Source: Sphingobacteriales bacterium
GTDB taxonomy: Bacteria > Bacteroidota > Bacteroidia > Chitinophagales > CAIOSU01
Length of the DNA: 64,000 bases
Direction of reading: 5' to 3'
Assembly: GCA_027483645.1 (NCBI GenBank)
Contig: JAIXUD010000021.1
Location: 434,001 to 498,000, forward strand
Shown: in pieces, positions 15,957-23,919 of the stretch
Numbering within the stretch: position 1 is the stretch's first letter
Layout: every line of letters begins with the position of its first letter
Program-made: the position numbers and the translations under genes
Notes under the pieces: generated by a model
What the model saw: only the letters and a program-made list of their open reading frames with translations
Told to the model about the DNA's origin: nothing
The model's database searches: none

Positions 15957-17162
15957 ATGAAGCTGACCAACATAAAATGTCTGAATGCCAAGCCTGAAGC
16001 CAAAAAATACAAACTATTCGACGGGCAAGGACTGTTTTTGGAGGTAAGACCTAACGGTAGCAAGTATTGGCGCATGAAATATCGCTACCTTGGTAACGAA
16101 AAGCTTTTGGCCTTAGGCGTATATCCCGACGTATCGCTTGCCGAAGCGCGGGAGAAATGTACCGAGGCCAAGAAAGGCTTGGCAAACAACATTGATCCCA
16201 TCCAGGCAAAACGACAAAAGGTCCGTGAAGCCAAACTCAACTCTGCCAATACCTTTAAATCCGTTGCCCTGGAGTGGCACGAACTGAACAAGGATAGGTG
16301 GAGTAGAAACTACGCCTACAAAGTAAAGAAAGGCCTTGAGCTTAATGTCTTCCCATATATAGGCAGCAGGCCCATCAAGGAAATAACACCGCCGGAATTG
16401 CTTACCGAGTGTCTCCGAAAAATCGAGAAAAGAGGTTCATTGGATATTGCGGGACGTACCCGCCAAATATGTTCTCAAGTATTTCGGTATGGCATCCAAA
16501 CAGGCAGGTGTAACTGGAATGCGGCGGATAATTTACAGGGCGCTATTAAAACCAAGAAAACGGAACATTTCCGTACATTGGAACTGGGAAAGGTACCTGA
16601 TTTCCTCAGAGCATTGGAGCGCAACGAGGCCAGGTTGTTCGAAAGGACACGCAGGGCTGTATGGTTATCCTTGTATACCTTTTGCCGACCCGGTGAAATT
16701 CGACAGGCGCGTTGGCAGGATATTGATTTGGATGCGCGCCTTTGGACTATACCCGCTATGTTAATGAAGATGGACCGCGATCACATCGTGCCCTTAAGCC
16801 GACAAGCCGTGGCAATTCTATTGGAACAGTATAAAGAAGTGGGAAATTTGGAAACGGAATGGGTTTTTCCGCTGCATGGCAAACTAAAGATGCCCATGAG
16901 CGACGGTACCGTGAACAAAGCCATTAAACGGCTTGGTTACGGTAAGGATATGGTTGCCCATGGCTTTCGCGCACTGGCAAGAACAACCATTAGGGAAAAG
17001 CTGAAATACGATAGTGAAATTATCGAAAAACAGCTTGCCCATAAGACCAAGAACCCTTTAGGCGAAGCTTATGACCGAACGCAGTTCTTGGATGAGCGGA
17101 CTATAATGATGCAGGAATGGGCGGATTATATTGATAAAGCTAAATGCAAAGCGGAATTTTAG
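15957..17162 (+). CDS. int: P4-type tyrosine integrase
   Basis: A site-specific recombinase of 401 residues. The N-terminal arm-binding domain of the P4 family (DUF4102-like) is seen in MKLTNIKCLNAKPEAKKYKL and the GQGLFLEV block. A SAM-like core-binding domain follows, then the catalytic domain. Catalytic residues are Arg in RPGEIRQARW (about 238), His and Arg in HGFRALART, His in LAHKTKN and Tyr in YDRTQFLDER. SD AGGAGG precedes the ATG. This family usually integrates into the 3' end of tRNA genes, and a tRNA-Asn lies at the right end of the region, but 10.5 kb away rather than adjacent. P4-type integrases are most common in Proteobacteria. Confidence 0.94.
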   Translation: MKLTNIKCLNAKPEAKKYKLFDGQGLFLEVRPNGSKYWRMKYRYLGNEKLLALGVYPDVSLAEAREKCTEAKKGLANNIDPIQAKRQKVREAKLNSANTFKSVALEWHELNKDRWSRNYAYKVKKGLELNVFPYIGSRPIKEITPPELLTECLRKIEKRGSLDIAGRTRQICSQVFRYGIQTGRCNWNAADNLQGAIKTKKTEHFRTLELGKVPDFLRALERNEARLFERTRRAVWLSLYTFCRPGEIRQARWQDIDLDARLWTIPAMLMKMDRDHIVPLSRQAVAILLEQYKEVGNLETEWVFPLHGKLKMPMSDGTVNKAIKRLGYGKDMVAHGFRALARTTIREKLKYDSEIIEKQLAHKTKNPLGEAYDRTQFLDERTIMMQEWADYIDKAKCKAEF

Positions 17163-17298
17163 GTTACAACCTGTTGGAACTCCTTTCTCAGCTTGTTGTT
17201 ACTGACAAAAAGTAGCTTAATATTCCAATGTTTTAAAAACCAATGATTTTATTTGGAATATTCATTTCAATTAAATAATTTTAGCGTAAACATAAATT

Positions 17299-17544
17299 AT
17301 GCAAAAACTTATTGTTCATCATTATCTATATCAAAATCCCAAGACGGGTGTTGGCAAAATTAAGTTTAAACTCCACGGAGATACAGCTTATCAAAGTACT
17401 GCAAATTTACCCCCAGAGGTTTATGCCGCAGTAGCGCTTGTATTCACACAAAGATTTGTTGTCTTTGAAACAACGACTGGTGAATTTATTGCCACCAATG
17501 AGATCCCAAGAAATTTGCAGGATGAAAATCTTCTCGCTCTATGA
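17299..17544 (+). CDS. Small unknown protein
   Basis: A protein of 81 residues, MQKLIVHHYLYQNPKTGVGKIKFKLHGD at its start (described by position, no motif recognised). No signal peptide or membrane segment. The stop codon overlaps the ATG of the lipoprotein gene by four bases (ATGA), so the two are co-translated. The pair is AT-rich and has no SD, unlike the integrase just upstream, and looks like Bacteroidota cargo. Confidence 0.55.
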   Translation: MQKLIVHHYLYQNPKTGVGKIKFKLHGDTAYQSTANLPPEVYAAVALVFTQRFVVFETTTGEFIATNEIPRNLQDENLLAL

Positions 17545-18356
17545 AACCTTTATACTTAATCTTAGTAATATTATCATCATGCCTTAGTTCATGTATTTCA
17601 AACAAATACGTTTACAGATGCAATACTTTATATGAGGCTAAGGACGTTACCCCGGCTGGTGAGGGTACTTCCTTTGAGATTACTCCGTACAAATTTAAAA
17701 AAGGTTTTAAAGCCACAATCACCGACAACGGTAACCATTTAGTCGTTACCCCAGACGGAAGTATCAAGCAAACATCAGGAACCCCGAAAACACATTCAGG
17801 ACCATTTGGAGACCATAGGGATTTATTGGCAGGTAATGATACATTGGCAGGTAAAAAATACTTTCCCGAAACAACTTACTTTCCTACACAAAAAAAATTT
17901 CGCTATTTCGATACCAAGCCTGTTCTCCAAACTTTAACGGTGCCAATCAAAATCAGACCCGCCTTGAATAAGGCGGAATATTTAGACTCCTTCCCATCAC
18001 AAGTAGAAGCTAATGTAAATGTGGGTGTGGCATTTGGTTGGAAGCTTCAGCACAATGTGTACGCTGTCAAAAAAGGTATTTTTGGTCAAACTACAAATCG
18101 CTTTTCCTTGGTTCCTGGAATTTATCTTGGAATCGGAGCTACAGATCTAAAGGCAGTCAATACACGACCCAAAATACAAATAGAAAGGAAAGCAGCGGTA
18201 GTGAATCTAGGAGCTTTTTTTATGATTGGCATTAACAGTATAAATATCGGTTACGCAGGTGGAATGGACGTAGCTACCGGTCCTGGTTCTAGCGACTGGG
18301 TGTATAACAAAAAGTGGTGGCATGGTTTTGCTTTTTCTATCGATTTAATCAAGTAA
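17541..18356 (+). CDS. Lipoprotein with predicted outer-membrane location
   Basis: A protein of 271 residues. The N-terminus is a lipoprotein signal peptide (LYLILVILSSCLSSC) with Cys 18 as probable lipidation site. The middle is rich in Thr, Lys and Gly, and the C-terminal half (from about 150) alternates polar and hydrophobic residues with GIGATDL, FFMIGINSINIGYAGGM, compatible with beta strands of an outer-membrane protein. No named family. It overlaps the upstream small gene by four bases. Its role in a mobile element could be surface exclusion or simply cargo. Confidence 0.65.
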   Translation: MKPLYLILVILSSCLSSCISNKYVYRCNTLYEAKDVTPAGEGTSFEITPYKFKKGFKATITDNGNHLVVTPDGSIKQTSGTPKTHSGPFGDHRDLLAGNDTLAGKKYFPETTYFPTQKKFRYFDTKPVLQTLTVPIKIRPALNKAEYLDSFPSQVEANVNVGVAFGWKLQHNVYAVKKGIFGQTTNRFSLVPGIYLGIGATDLKAVNTRPKIQIERKAAVVNLGAFFMIGINSINIGYAGGMDVATGPGSSDWVYNKKWWHGFAFSIDLIK

Positions 18357-18486
18357 TTACTAATCCCTTTCACTTCTTTTTGAAGTTCCTTTCGTCCTTT
18401 TACTGCTTGATTTTTTTGCCATAGGCATGACTATGATTAACTATAGAGTGAGCGTCTGATTGAGGCCTGACGAGACATGTTTTGTC

Positions 18487-21246
18487 CTATGATTTGTAGA
18501 CTTCTATTGTAGAATTCTTTTTCGGGTCAGTTTCCCTGTGCCTTGGCATTTCCAGTTGCTTTTGTTTTGACGATTTTTCATTTAGCATTCTATAATATTC
18601 TGCCTGCCTTTGCCTTTCAATTCTTGAATGATGCTTTTTTGCCACTTCGCCCGCACTCATTCTATCACCGCTCCTTACAATGGACTTGCGCAGTTCCTCT
18701 TTATTGTCGGTGTATATGGTCAACCGTTCCGTCCCCCTAGAGGCAGAAACGTAAAATTGCTTTTCGTTGGATGCCCCAAAGGAAAGAGCACTTTGCGATA
18801 TAATAACATCCTGTGCATCCTTTCCTTGCGAGGCGTGACTGGTACTTACGTAAGCATGCCTGAAATTCCGGTATTCTTTTGATAAGGTTTTGCCGTTCGA
18901 TAGCATCAGGTCGCCTGTTTTGGTAAGCCCCTCTACTTGATAGGTTTGCCCATTATGTACCTTTGTGCCTTCCTGTGTTTTTCCATTCGCGGTTACCCTT
19001 ATCAGGTCACCCATCGCTATCGGCGTTTGCTGGCGTTGGTAAACTTGAAAGTTTTCTGTCTTATCCAGTGGCAGTTTGGTTTTCTTACCATCTTCCAACG
19101 ACCTGATGTAAACAGCATTTGTTTTTTCGGAAGGTACTACCTCGTATTTGCCCCCCGCTTTAAATCCTTTTTGATTTTGATGGAACTGGACAATCATACC
19201 CTCTCGATAATTGGCCGTATCCGTCTTTTGGGCGGCGGTATATGAAACATCCCTTTGCGTATCAAAGGTAGTTTCAAGACCCTTGATGATACCGCTCTGT
19301 TTTAGCTTTTGCCTTACTACCTCAGAAAGTGCCTGCCCTTCCGCGTGAGTTGGCGAAACAATGAGTGCCGAGCGACCTTGCTTCACCGAAGCAAGGTAAG
19401 CATGGGCAATTTCCTCCTGCCTCTGTGCAGTATCTTCTATTTCCTTAACCGCCCCAAGTTTGTCGAGCCTCTTAAATCCTTCAAGCGTTTGGCCTTTGGC
19501 AAGTAGCTCAACCGCTTGACGGTATGGTTCAGGCTTTTGGCGCACCACCTTTCTCACCATTGCTGTCTTTACTTGTGCATTTTCTTGCAACAGGCGTAGC
19601 GCATCACCAGCTTCAACAGAGGTATGTTGCTTTGTATCGCCACTAAGAATGATACGGGCGTTTAGCTTTTGCGCTACACCAAAGAGTCGCAACATAGTAG
19701 GTACTCCAACCATGCCGGCCTCATCTACCAGCAGCACGTTATCTTTTAGCTGTTGCTGCATTTCAGGGTTTCTTAATAGCGAGGCTATGGTATCGCTCCC
19801 ATAAAACCCTTTGTCTTGCAATACGCCTCGACTTGCTTCCGCAGACGGCGCGACTGCCAATAGTTTTCTGCCCGTTTCCTCGATGCCGTTTTTCACTTCG
19901 GTCAATAGAGAGGTTTTGCCCACACCTGCACCGCCTGCCAATATGCTGATATAGTCTTGAGACGATAAGAGTTCTTTAATAGCCAATCTTTGCTCTTCGT
20001 TCAGAAACTTCTGTCTGGGTTCATAAATAGGGTTCAGCGCCGTAAACCTACCTTTGCCACTTACCGCAAATTCCACCATCCGCTCTTCGGCGCGCGCCAT
20101 TTCCTTGGTGGTGATATAGCTGATGGTCTGCTTCTCGGCGTAAAGGATATTGTCCCGGTTTGCTAGTGCGTTCTCAACGTCCTGTGGGCTTAGTGTGCCG
20201 TAACCCAATTTCATGGCCTGTGCCAGTACCCGTTTTTCTGGGATGGCGGACTGCCTTTCAAGAAAATGCGCAAGGGCTTTTTCAATTGCCTCTTTAGCCG
20301 TGATTTTGTTGCTGCTTGGCTTTGGCTCTCCCTTGGCTGTCCGGATGCTTTCCAGCTCTTTAGGCGTTAACCTGTTTTCCCAGACTTGATATAGCTTTGC
20401 CTCTTCGATGCTTTTGTTCTTTTTGAGACGTGTCTTTGCCCCCAGTTCCGCTTTTTCCTTGGCATCGGTTATGCCCTTTAGTTTGGCAAGCTCATCGACC
20501 TGTTTTGTTCGGTTGGAAAACTTATCCCGCACGACCTTGGGAACCTGTTTTACTTCCCACCGCTCCAAGATCCTTTGCACCTCGTAACCGCACTTTTGAA
20601 CCCCAAGGCTTAAGTTGCTGTGATAAACCTCCTCATAGAAAGGTGCAAGTCTCCTGATATTGCCTTCTTCCAATGCTTGAAATCGTTGCTCTTGCTCGTT
20701 CCATGTTACATTGGGCACGAAAGAATGCGTGTGCAGGTGGCAATCAGGTATATACATCTTAGTGCCGTCAAGCTCGCTTTCCACCGGCCTGGCGGTCATA
20801 TGCTCGAAGGCTGCATACACGATATTGCCAGTTGCTTGATAATGTTTATCACTGCCGCTTCCAGCCTGAGTCTGCATATCCGCTTCAATATAGGCCATAG
20901 CAGCCTTGACCGCGTTTCGGTGGGCTTTGAGGATTTCCGGGTCCTTGGTAAGCGCATAAAGGATGCTGATGCTCTTTGGCGCATTAAAGCAATATTCGTA
21001 CCCTGCACGGCGGTTGCTTACATGGCGCACCGTGAGGCGCTTCCCCGTAAGAGGGTTTATGTTTCTCACTACTTGGGAAAACTCTTCTTTGGTAACGTTG
21101 CCTTCAAGGCCGAGCATTGGCGCAGCCTTGCCTTGCCACTTGGCAGTGACGGCTTTTTCCGCGAAAAAATAATCTTCTTTCGACAAGGCTTGAGTGAAGT
21201 ATGCGATAGCGCCTTCGCTATCACTGCTGATAGTGATACGTAGCAT
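18487..21246 (-). CDS. MobF-family conjugative relaxase with helicase domain
   Basis: A protein of 919 residues from ATG 21246 (an upstream ATG at 21285 would add 13 residues unlike the family). The N-terminal TrwC/TraI relaxase domain has candidate catalytic tyrosines at residues 16 and 26 (AYFTQAL, EDYFF) and the metal-binding histidines in CHLHTHSF near residue 168. A RecD-like superfamily 1B helicase follows, with Walker A GGAGVGKTSLL, Walker B LLVDEAGM and motif GDTKQH, and the late motif HASQGK. It nicks oriT and unwinds the transferred strand. No TraD/VirD4 coupling protein or type IV secretion genes are seen in the window, so they lie outside or are borrowed. Confidence 0.93.
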   Translation of the reverse strand: MLRITISSDSEGAIAYFTQALSKEDYFFAEKAVTAKWQGKAAPMLGLEGNVTKEEFSQVVRNINPLTGKRLTVRHVSNRRAGYEYCFNAPKSISILYALTKDPEILKAHRNAVKAAMAYIEADMQTQAGSGSDKHYQATGNIVYAAFEHMTARPVESELDGTKMYIPDCHLHTHSFVPNVTWNEQEQRFQALEEGNIRRLAPFYEEVYHSNLSLGVQKCGYEVQRILERWEVKQVPKVVRDKFSNRTKQVDELAKLKGITDAKEKAELGAKTRLKKNKSIEEAKLYQVWENRLTPKELESIRTAKGEPKPSSNKITAKEAIEKALAHFLERQSAIPEKRVLAQAMKLGYGTLSPQDVENALANRDNILYAEKQTISYITTKEMARAEERMVEFAVSGKGRFTALNPIYEPRQKFLNEEQRLAIKELLSSQDYISILAGGAGVGKTSLLTEVKNGIEETGRKLLAVAPSAEASRGVLQDKGFYGSDTIASLLRNPEMQQQLKDNVLLVDEAGMVGVPTMLRLFGVAQKLNARIILSGDTKQHTSVEAGDALRLLQENAQVKTAMVRKVVRQKPEPYRQAVELLAKGQTLEGFKRLDKLGAVKEIEDTAQRQEEIAHAYLASVKQGRSALIVSPTHAEGQALSEVVRQKLKQSGIIKGLETTFDTQRDVSYTAAQKTDTANYREGMIVQFHQNQKGFKAGGKYEVVPSEKTNAVYIRSLEDGKKTKLPLDKTENFQVYQRQQTPIAMGDLIRVTANGKTQEGTKVHNGQTYQVEGLTKTGDLMLSNGKTLSKEYRNFRHAYVSTSHASQGKDAQDVIISQSALSFGASNEKQFYVSASRGTERLTIYTDNKEELRKSIVRSGDRMSAGEVAKKHHSRIERQRQAEYYRMLNEKSSKQKQLEMPRHRETDPKKNSTIEVYKS

Positions 21247-21344
21247 GGTCAGGTCATTTCGCTGGTGAGTTGGTGTGCCTTGCATTCCAAAGCACAGATA
21301 CTATTGGGGATGCTTGATCTTATCCTAAGTTTAAATGGGTGTAA

Positions 21345-21358
21345 AGGAATTTATTCCT
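21345..21358. promoter_or_regulatory. Palindrome upstream of the relaxase gene
   Basis: AGGAAT and ATTCCT flank a 2-base centre, about 100 bases upstream of the relaxase start and just past the end of the preceding mobilisation gene. The ATTCCTA half also occurs in the two sigma70-like promoters of the ssb block, so one regulator could bind all three. The surrounding gap is also the most likely place for oriT, but no nic consensus was recognised. Confidence 0.3.
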
Positions 21359-21365
21359 ACTGGGG

Positions 21366-21623
21366 TCAGTCTTTATCCATATCTAGGTCTTCTTTACCCT
21401 TGCTATCTTTCCCCAAGGCACCGTAATCACGAGCCGTCATGCTCTTATCCTTGCTTGGCTCCCTCATATCAATACGATATTGTTCAATGCCAGCCAGCAA
21501 AGCCTTGTCCATTTCGTTCACGGTTTCGCGCAACGAGTCTTCCAGTTGCTTGCTCAGTTTTGGATGGTACTGCTCCAAAACGTAACCTTGGTTGAACTTG
21601 CTTGCATATTCCTTTTCGTCCAT
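21366..21623 (-). CDS. Small putative mobilisation accessory protein
   Basis: A protein of 85 residues, mostly helical and charged, with an acidic Lys/Asp tail (KGKEDLDMDKD). It is encoded 119 bases upstream of the relaxase on the same strand. There is no membrane segment and no recognised DNA-binding motif. Its place fits a relaxosome accessory factor, like the small genes beside MobF relaxases in other elements, but this is by position only. An overlapping frame starting at 21687 was considered a shadow. Confidence 0.55.
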   Translation of the reverse strand: MDEKEYASKFNQGYVLEQYHPKLSKQLEDSLRETVNEMDKALLAGIEQYRIDMREPSKDKSMTARDYGALGKDSKGKEDLDMDKD

Positions 21624-21664
21624 TTGCTTGACGTTTGTTCCTTAAAGATAGCGATTTTGGCTTT

Positions 21665-21919
21665 TCAGTAGGTGCTTCCTTGGCCATTTTTTAACAGGCG
21701 ACTCCAGCTTTCCTTTTGGGCAGCCAGCCTTTGGTATTGTTCCCTTAACCATTGGTTAGCCTCCATGCCCCATTGCGCTTTGTCCACGAAGGTAGTCGCA
21801 ACCGCCCGCAGCCGCCCAACAATGCTTCTGCGAATTCCTATTGGGCTTGACTGCGGGATCGGTTGCGTACCGATGGGGTTGTTACCAAAGCGCAATGTCG
21901 CGCGGCGGCTAAAAACCAT
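21665..21919 (-). CDS. Possible small basic protein, divergent from the next gene
   Basis: From ATG 21919 an 84-residue frame ends at 21665. The C-terminal half (residues 45-80, with DKAQWGMEANQWLREQY and AAQKESWSRLL) reads like a real helical protein, while the N-terminal part is less convincing, so the true start may be later. It would be the first gene of a mobilisation run (this gene, the 85-residue gene, relaxase). Only four bases separate its start from the divergent gene at 21924. Confidence 0.38.
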   Translation of the reverse strand: MVFSRRATLRFGNNPIGTQPIPQSSPIGIRRSIVGRLRAVATTFVDKAQWGMEANQWLREQYQRLAAQKESWSRLLKNGQGSTY

Positions 21920-21923
21920 TGAA

Positions 21924-22331
21924 ATGGGAACACCAAATTCAAACGGCGCGGCCACACCAAAAGAAAAGGCCGGATTGAACAACCATGTAAACGGCACCAA
22001 CGGTACGGCGAAGCCAGCACCGGCACCTGAGCCAGCCAAATCGAACCCTGTACAGGAACCAACGGCTGAACAGCTCGCTAACCAGCGTTGGGAGAAACGC
22101 GAACGCCTTGCAAGCCTCTACGAAGCAGTGGACAAGCTGCGCAAGACCCGTAAGCAGTTCGATACCATCGACAAGCTTGGCGAGTTGACCATCTGCATCA
22201 AAGCCGATGAGGAATTTGTGTTTGTAACATCGCGTACCGACACGGTTCAGGACACGCTGAAGGCAATCGAGAGCAGCATCGACCGCAAGCTGGCAGAGGC
22301 CAACAAGCAACTGGCAGAGTTTGAGTTCTAA
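21924..22331 (+). CDS. Unknown protein with low-complexity N-terminus and coiled-coil C-terminus
   Basis: A protein of 135 residues from ATG 21924. Residues 1-48 are rich in Asn, Gly, Pro, Ala and Glu (PAPAPEPAKS) and probably disordered. The rest is a helical domain (LASLYEAVDKLRKTRKQFD, then LKAIESSIDRKLAEANKQLAEFEF). It recalls small conserved proteins of Bacteroidota mobile elements but I cannot name it. A strong terminator follows. It is divergent from the mobilisation genes. Confidence 0.68.
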   Translation: MGTPNSNGAATPKEKAGLNNHVNGTNGTAKPAPAPEPAKSNPVQEPTAEQLANQRWEKRERLASLYEAVDKLRKTRKQFDTIDKLGELTICIKADEEFVFVTSRTDTVQDTLKAIESSIDRKLAEANKQLAEFEF

Positions 22332-22356
22332 GGCTTTCAGATTAGAACAATCCGAT

Positions 22357-22387
22357 AGGGGGCAGCCGAAAGGTTGCCCTCTTTTTT
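22357..22387 (+). terminator. Rho-independent terminator
   Basis: AGGGGGCAGCC pairs with GGTTGCCCTC around a GAAA loop and leads into a T run, 25 bases after the stop codon at 22331. Confidence 0.8.
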
Positions 22388-22400
22388 ATGCCCATACGGT

Positions 22401-22679
22401 TTAGAATTTGCCTTCGGTTTCTTCGCGCTCATGAAGCATCTTAATTACCTTGATACCGTAATCCTCAACTTTGTAAAAGACCACATGCTGGCCATGTTCA
22501 TGGCGACGAAATTCATGAAACATCCTGCCAAGCTTCGGCTGCTCAGCCAGAAGCAATAAAACGTCGTGCAGGGAGTGATAATATATATCAGCCTGCGCCT
22601 CTCCAAAGGCCAGTAAAGAGTATTCGTATATCTTCTCGATTGTGCGGGCCGCATCCGGCGAAAGCCTATAAACGGCCAT
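22401..22679 (-). CDS. parE: ParE-family toxin (RelE/ParE superfamily)
   Basis: A protein of 92 residues with the ParE pattern: MAVYRLSPDAARTIEKIYEYS at the N-terminus, an amphipathic helical hairpin, then EQPKLGRMFHEFRRHEHGQHVVFYKV and a basic/hydrophobic end. ParE toxins poison DNA gyrase. It overlaps the antitoxin gene by 14 bases. The pair would stabilise the element against loss. Confidence 0.88.
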   Translation of the reverse strand: MAVYRLSPDAARTIEKIYEYSLLAFGEAQADIYYHSLHDVLLLLAEQPKLGRMFHEFRRHEHGQHVVFYKVEDYGIKVIKMLHEREETEGKF

Positions 22680-22917
22680 CGGCTTTTAGCCTGTCCTTAA
22701 CTGCTTGCATTATTTCCGGCATGTTGCGGTCGCTAGTTCCTTCTATATCCGCTTCCTGTAACATATCCCAAAGCACCTTTTCCTTGCTAAGACGCTTTTG
22801 GTCTTGACGTATCAGATCTCGGATATACTCACTTTCATTGTGATACTCACCGGCCTGGACACGACTTTTGATAAAGCCCCGCATCTTTTCAGGTAATGAA
22901 ACGCTCATTGATGTCAT
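22666..22917 (-). CDS. parD: ParD-family antitoxin
   Basis: A protein of 83 residues. The N-terminal ribbon-helix-helix, MTSMSVSLPEKMRGFIKSRV then NESEYIRDLIRQD, is the ParD DNA-binding domain that autoregulates the operon; the C-terminal half binds the toxin. A strong SD (AAGGAG) lies 7 bases before the ATG, and a TATAAT box at about 22945-22950 (minus strand) gives a sigma70-like promoter. Antitoxin precedes toxin with a 14-base overlap. Confidence 0.88.
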   Translation of the reverse strand: MTSMSVSLPEKMRGFIKSRVQAGEYHNESEYIRDLIRQDQKRLSKEKVLWDMLQEADIEGTSDRNMPEIMQAVKDRLKADGRL

Positions 22918-23035
22918 TGCATTGCTCCTTATCTATCTTTTCATTATAGCACCGTTACACGCAATTTGCTATCTAATATTATCTATTGTCATTTTAAGCC
23001 GACAAGGTTTTTGTCAGTATCGCGGGTTGCTCTCA

Positions 23036-23527
23036 TTACCGCTTCACTTTTGATTTCATATCCAGATATTCGTCGCACACCCGAAGCATATAATCATAAT
23101 GGGCTTTATTGACGTTGCGCATCGACGGGTTAGGGTTGATGGCTATGCGCATTGATTTTTCAGTAAAGCCTTCTGGAAGGTCGTTACGGCCCCTGAATAG
23201 GTTGCGGATAGATGACAGGCCGGTTGCTTTTAGCTTATTGCGCAAATGGGTTTTACTGGCTTCGGAGATTTGGAGCATTGATTCCGATTTGTCGGGCAGC
23301 TTACCCCATTCTACCAGCACAAAATTCAGGTGCTCAGGCCGAGCGCTCCTAATCGCGCCTTTGAGCCATTGATTGACCAGTGCGGAATTCAGGCCCTTAG
23401 GCAATGTGTCCTTTTTGCCCCTAAGCAGCCTCATTGTGCTAATGCCTGTCCGCTCTCTATGGGCAAGTAGTTTTGCGCGGGTTTCTTCGGTAATGCTAAT
23501 GTGTCGGTTTGGGCTAGACATTTTCAC
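23036..23527 (-). CDS. Unknown protein made of two tandem HTH-like repeats
   Basis: A protein of 163 residues built from two copies of a module of about 65 residues. Copy one runs ISITEETRAKLLAHRERTGIS then LLRGKKDTLPKGL and EHLNFVLVEW; copy two runs LQISEASKTHLRNKLKATGLS then LFRGRNDLPEGF and AHYDYMLRVC. The spacing of helices recalls XRE/lambda repressor-type domains, so a single chain could act as a pseudo-dimer on DNA. An SD-like GAGGTG precedes the ATG. It is adjacent to an XRE repressor and ParDE. Function unknown; DNA binding is inference. Confidence 0.65.
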   Translation of the reverse strand: MKMSSPNRHISITEETRAKLLAHRERTGISTMRLLRGKKDTLPKGLNSALVNQWLKGAIRSARPEHLNFVLVEWGKLPDKSESMLQISEASKTHLRNKLKATGLSSIRNLFRGRNDLPEGFTEKSMRIAINPNPSMRNVNKAHYDYMLRVCDEYLDMKSKVKR

Positions 23528-23581
23528 CTCATCCTTATTTTATCGCATAAGGCTTGGTTTTTCTAGCACGGGGATATGCGA

Positions 23582-23803
23582 CTATCTGAGACCTTTAAAA
23601 AACTCCTCCAGCGTTAGTCCATGGATATCCAAAATCTTAAAAAGTGTGGTGATGTTAAAATTATGGCCAGCTTCTAAGCGCCAATATTGTTTGGACTGAA
23701 TATTATGGCGGTGGGCAAATTGCTCATAGCTCGTATATCCAGCATCAATGCGAAGCTGCTTTATTCTCTCTGCAATTCCCGCTATACGCTTTTCTTCCTC
23801 CAT
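23582..23803 (-). CDS. XRE-family repressor
   Basis: A protein of 73 residues consisting of one helix-turn-helix domain (IAERIKQLRIDAGYTSYEQFAHR ... YWRLEAGHNFNITTLFKIL, given in parts), with no effector domain. It is divergent from the gene at 23920, and the 100-base gap between them carries palindromes built from ACGTCA half-sites. It most likely represses itself and the divergent gene. Confidence 0.82.
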   Translation of the reverse strand: MEEEKRIAGIAERIKQLRIDAGYTSYEQFAHRHNIQSKQYWRLEAGHNFNITTLFKILDIHGLTLEEFFKGLR

Positions 23804-23833
23804 AATACTACAGAGCCGAAAATGCGTAAATCA

Positions 23834-23903
23834 TTGACGTTAAATTACGTCATTAATGACGTATAAAGCGATAATCTTTTTATATTTACGTCAATAATGA
23901 CGT
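23834..23903. promoter_or_regulatory. Operator array of ACGTCA/TGACGT half-sites
   Basis: TACGTCATTAATGACGTA (23846-23863) is a perfect 18-base palindrome. ACGTCAATAATGACGT (23888-23903) is a second copy with the same spacing of half-sites. A further TGACGT half-site is at 23835-23840. The two full sites are about 42 bases, or four helical turns, apart, which suits cooperative binding by a small XRE dimer. The second ends 16 bases before the ATG at 23920. Confidence 0.7.
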
Positions 23904-23919
23904 GCCTAATTCTTTAGCC

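Noticed and set aside
21250-21365. oriT next to the relaxase
   Set aside because: The position is plausible, but no nic consensus or repeat set typical of MobF origins could be recognised.
21484-21687. Minus-strand frame of 67 codons starting MAKEAPTEK
   Set aside because: After about 20 residues it overlaps the better 85-residue gene in another frame; composition becomes Arg/Gly-rich. It could mark a frameshift, but the evidence is weak.
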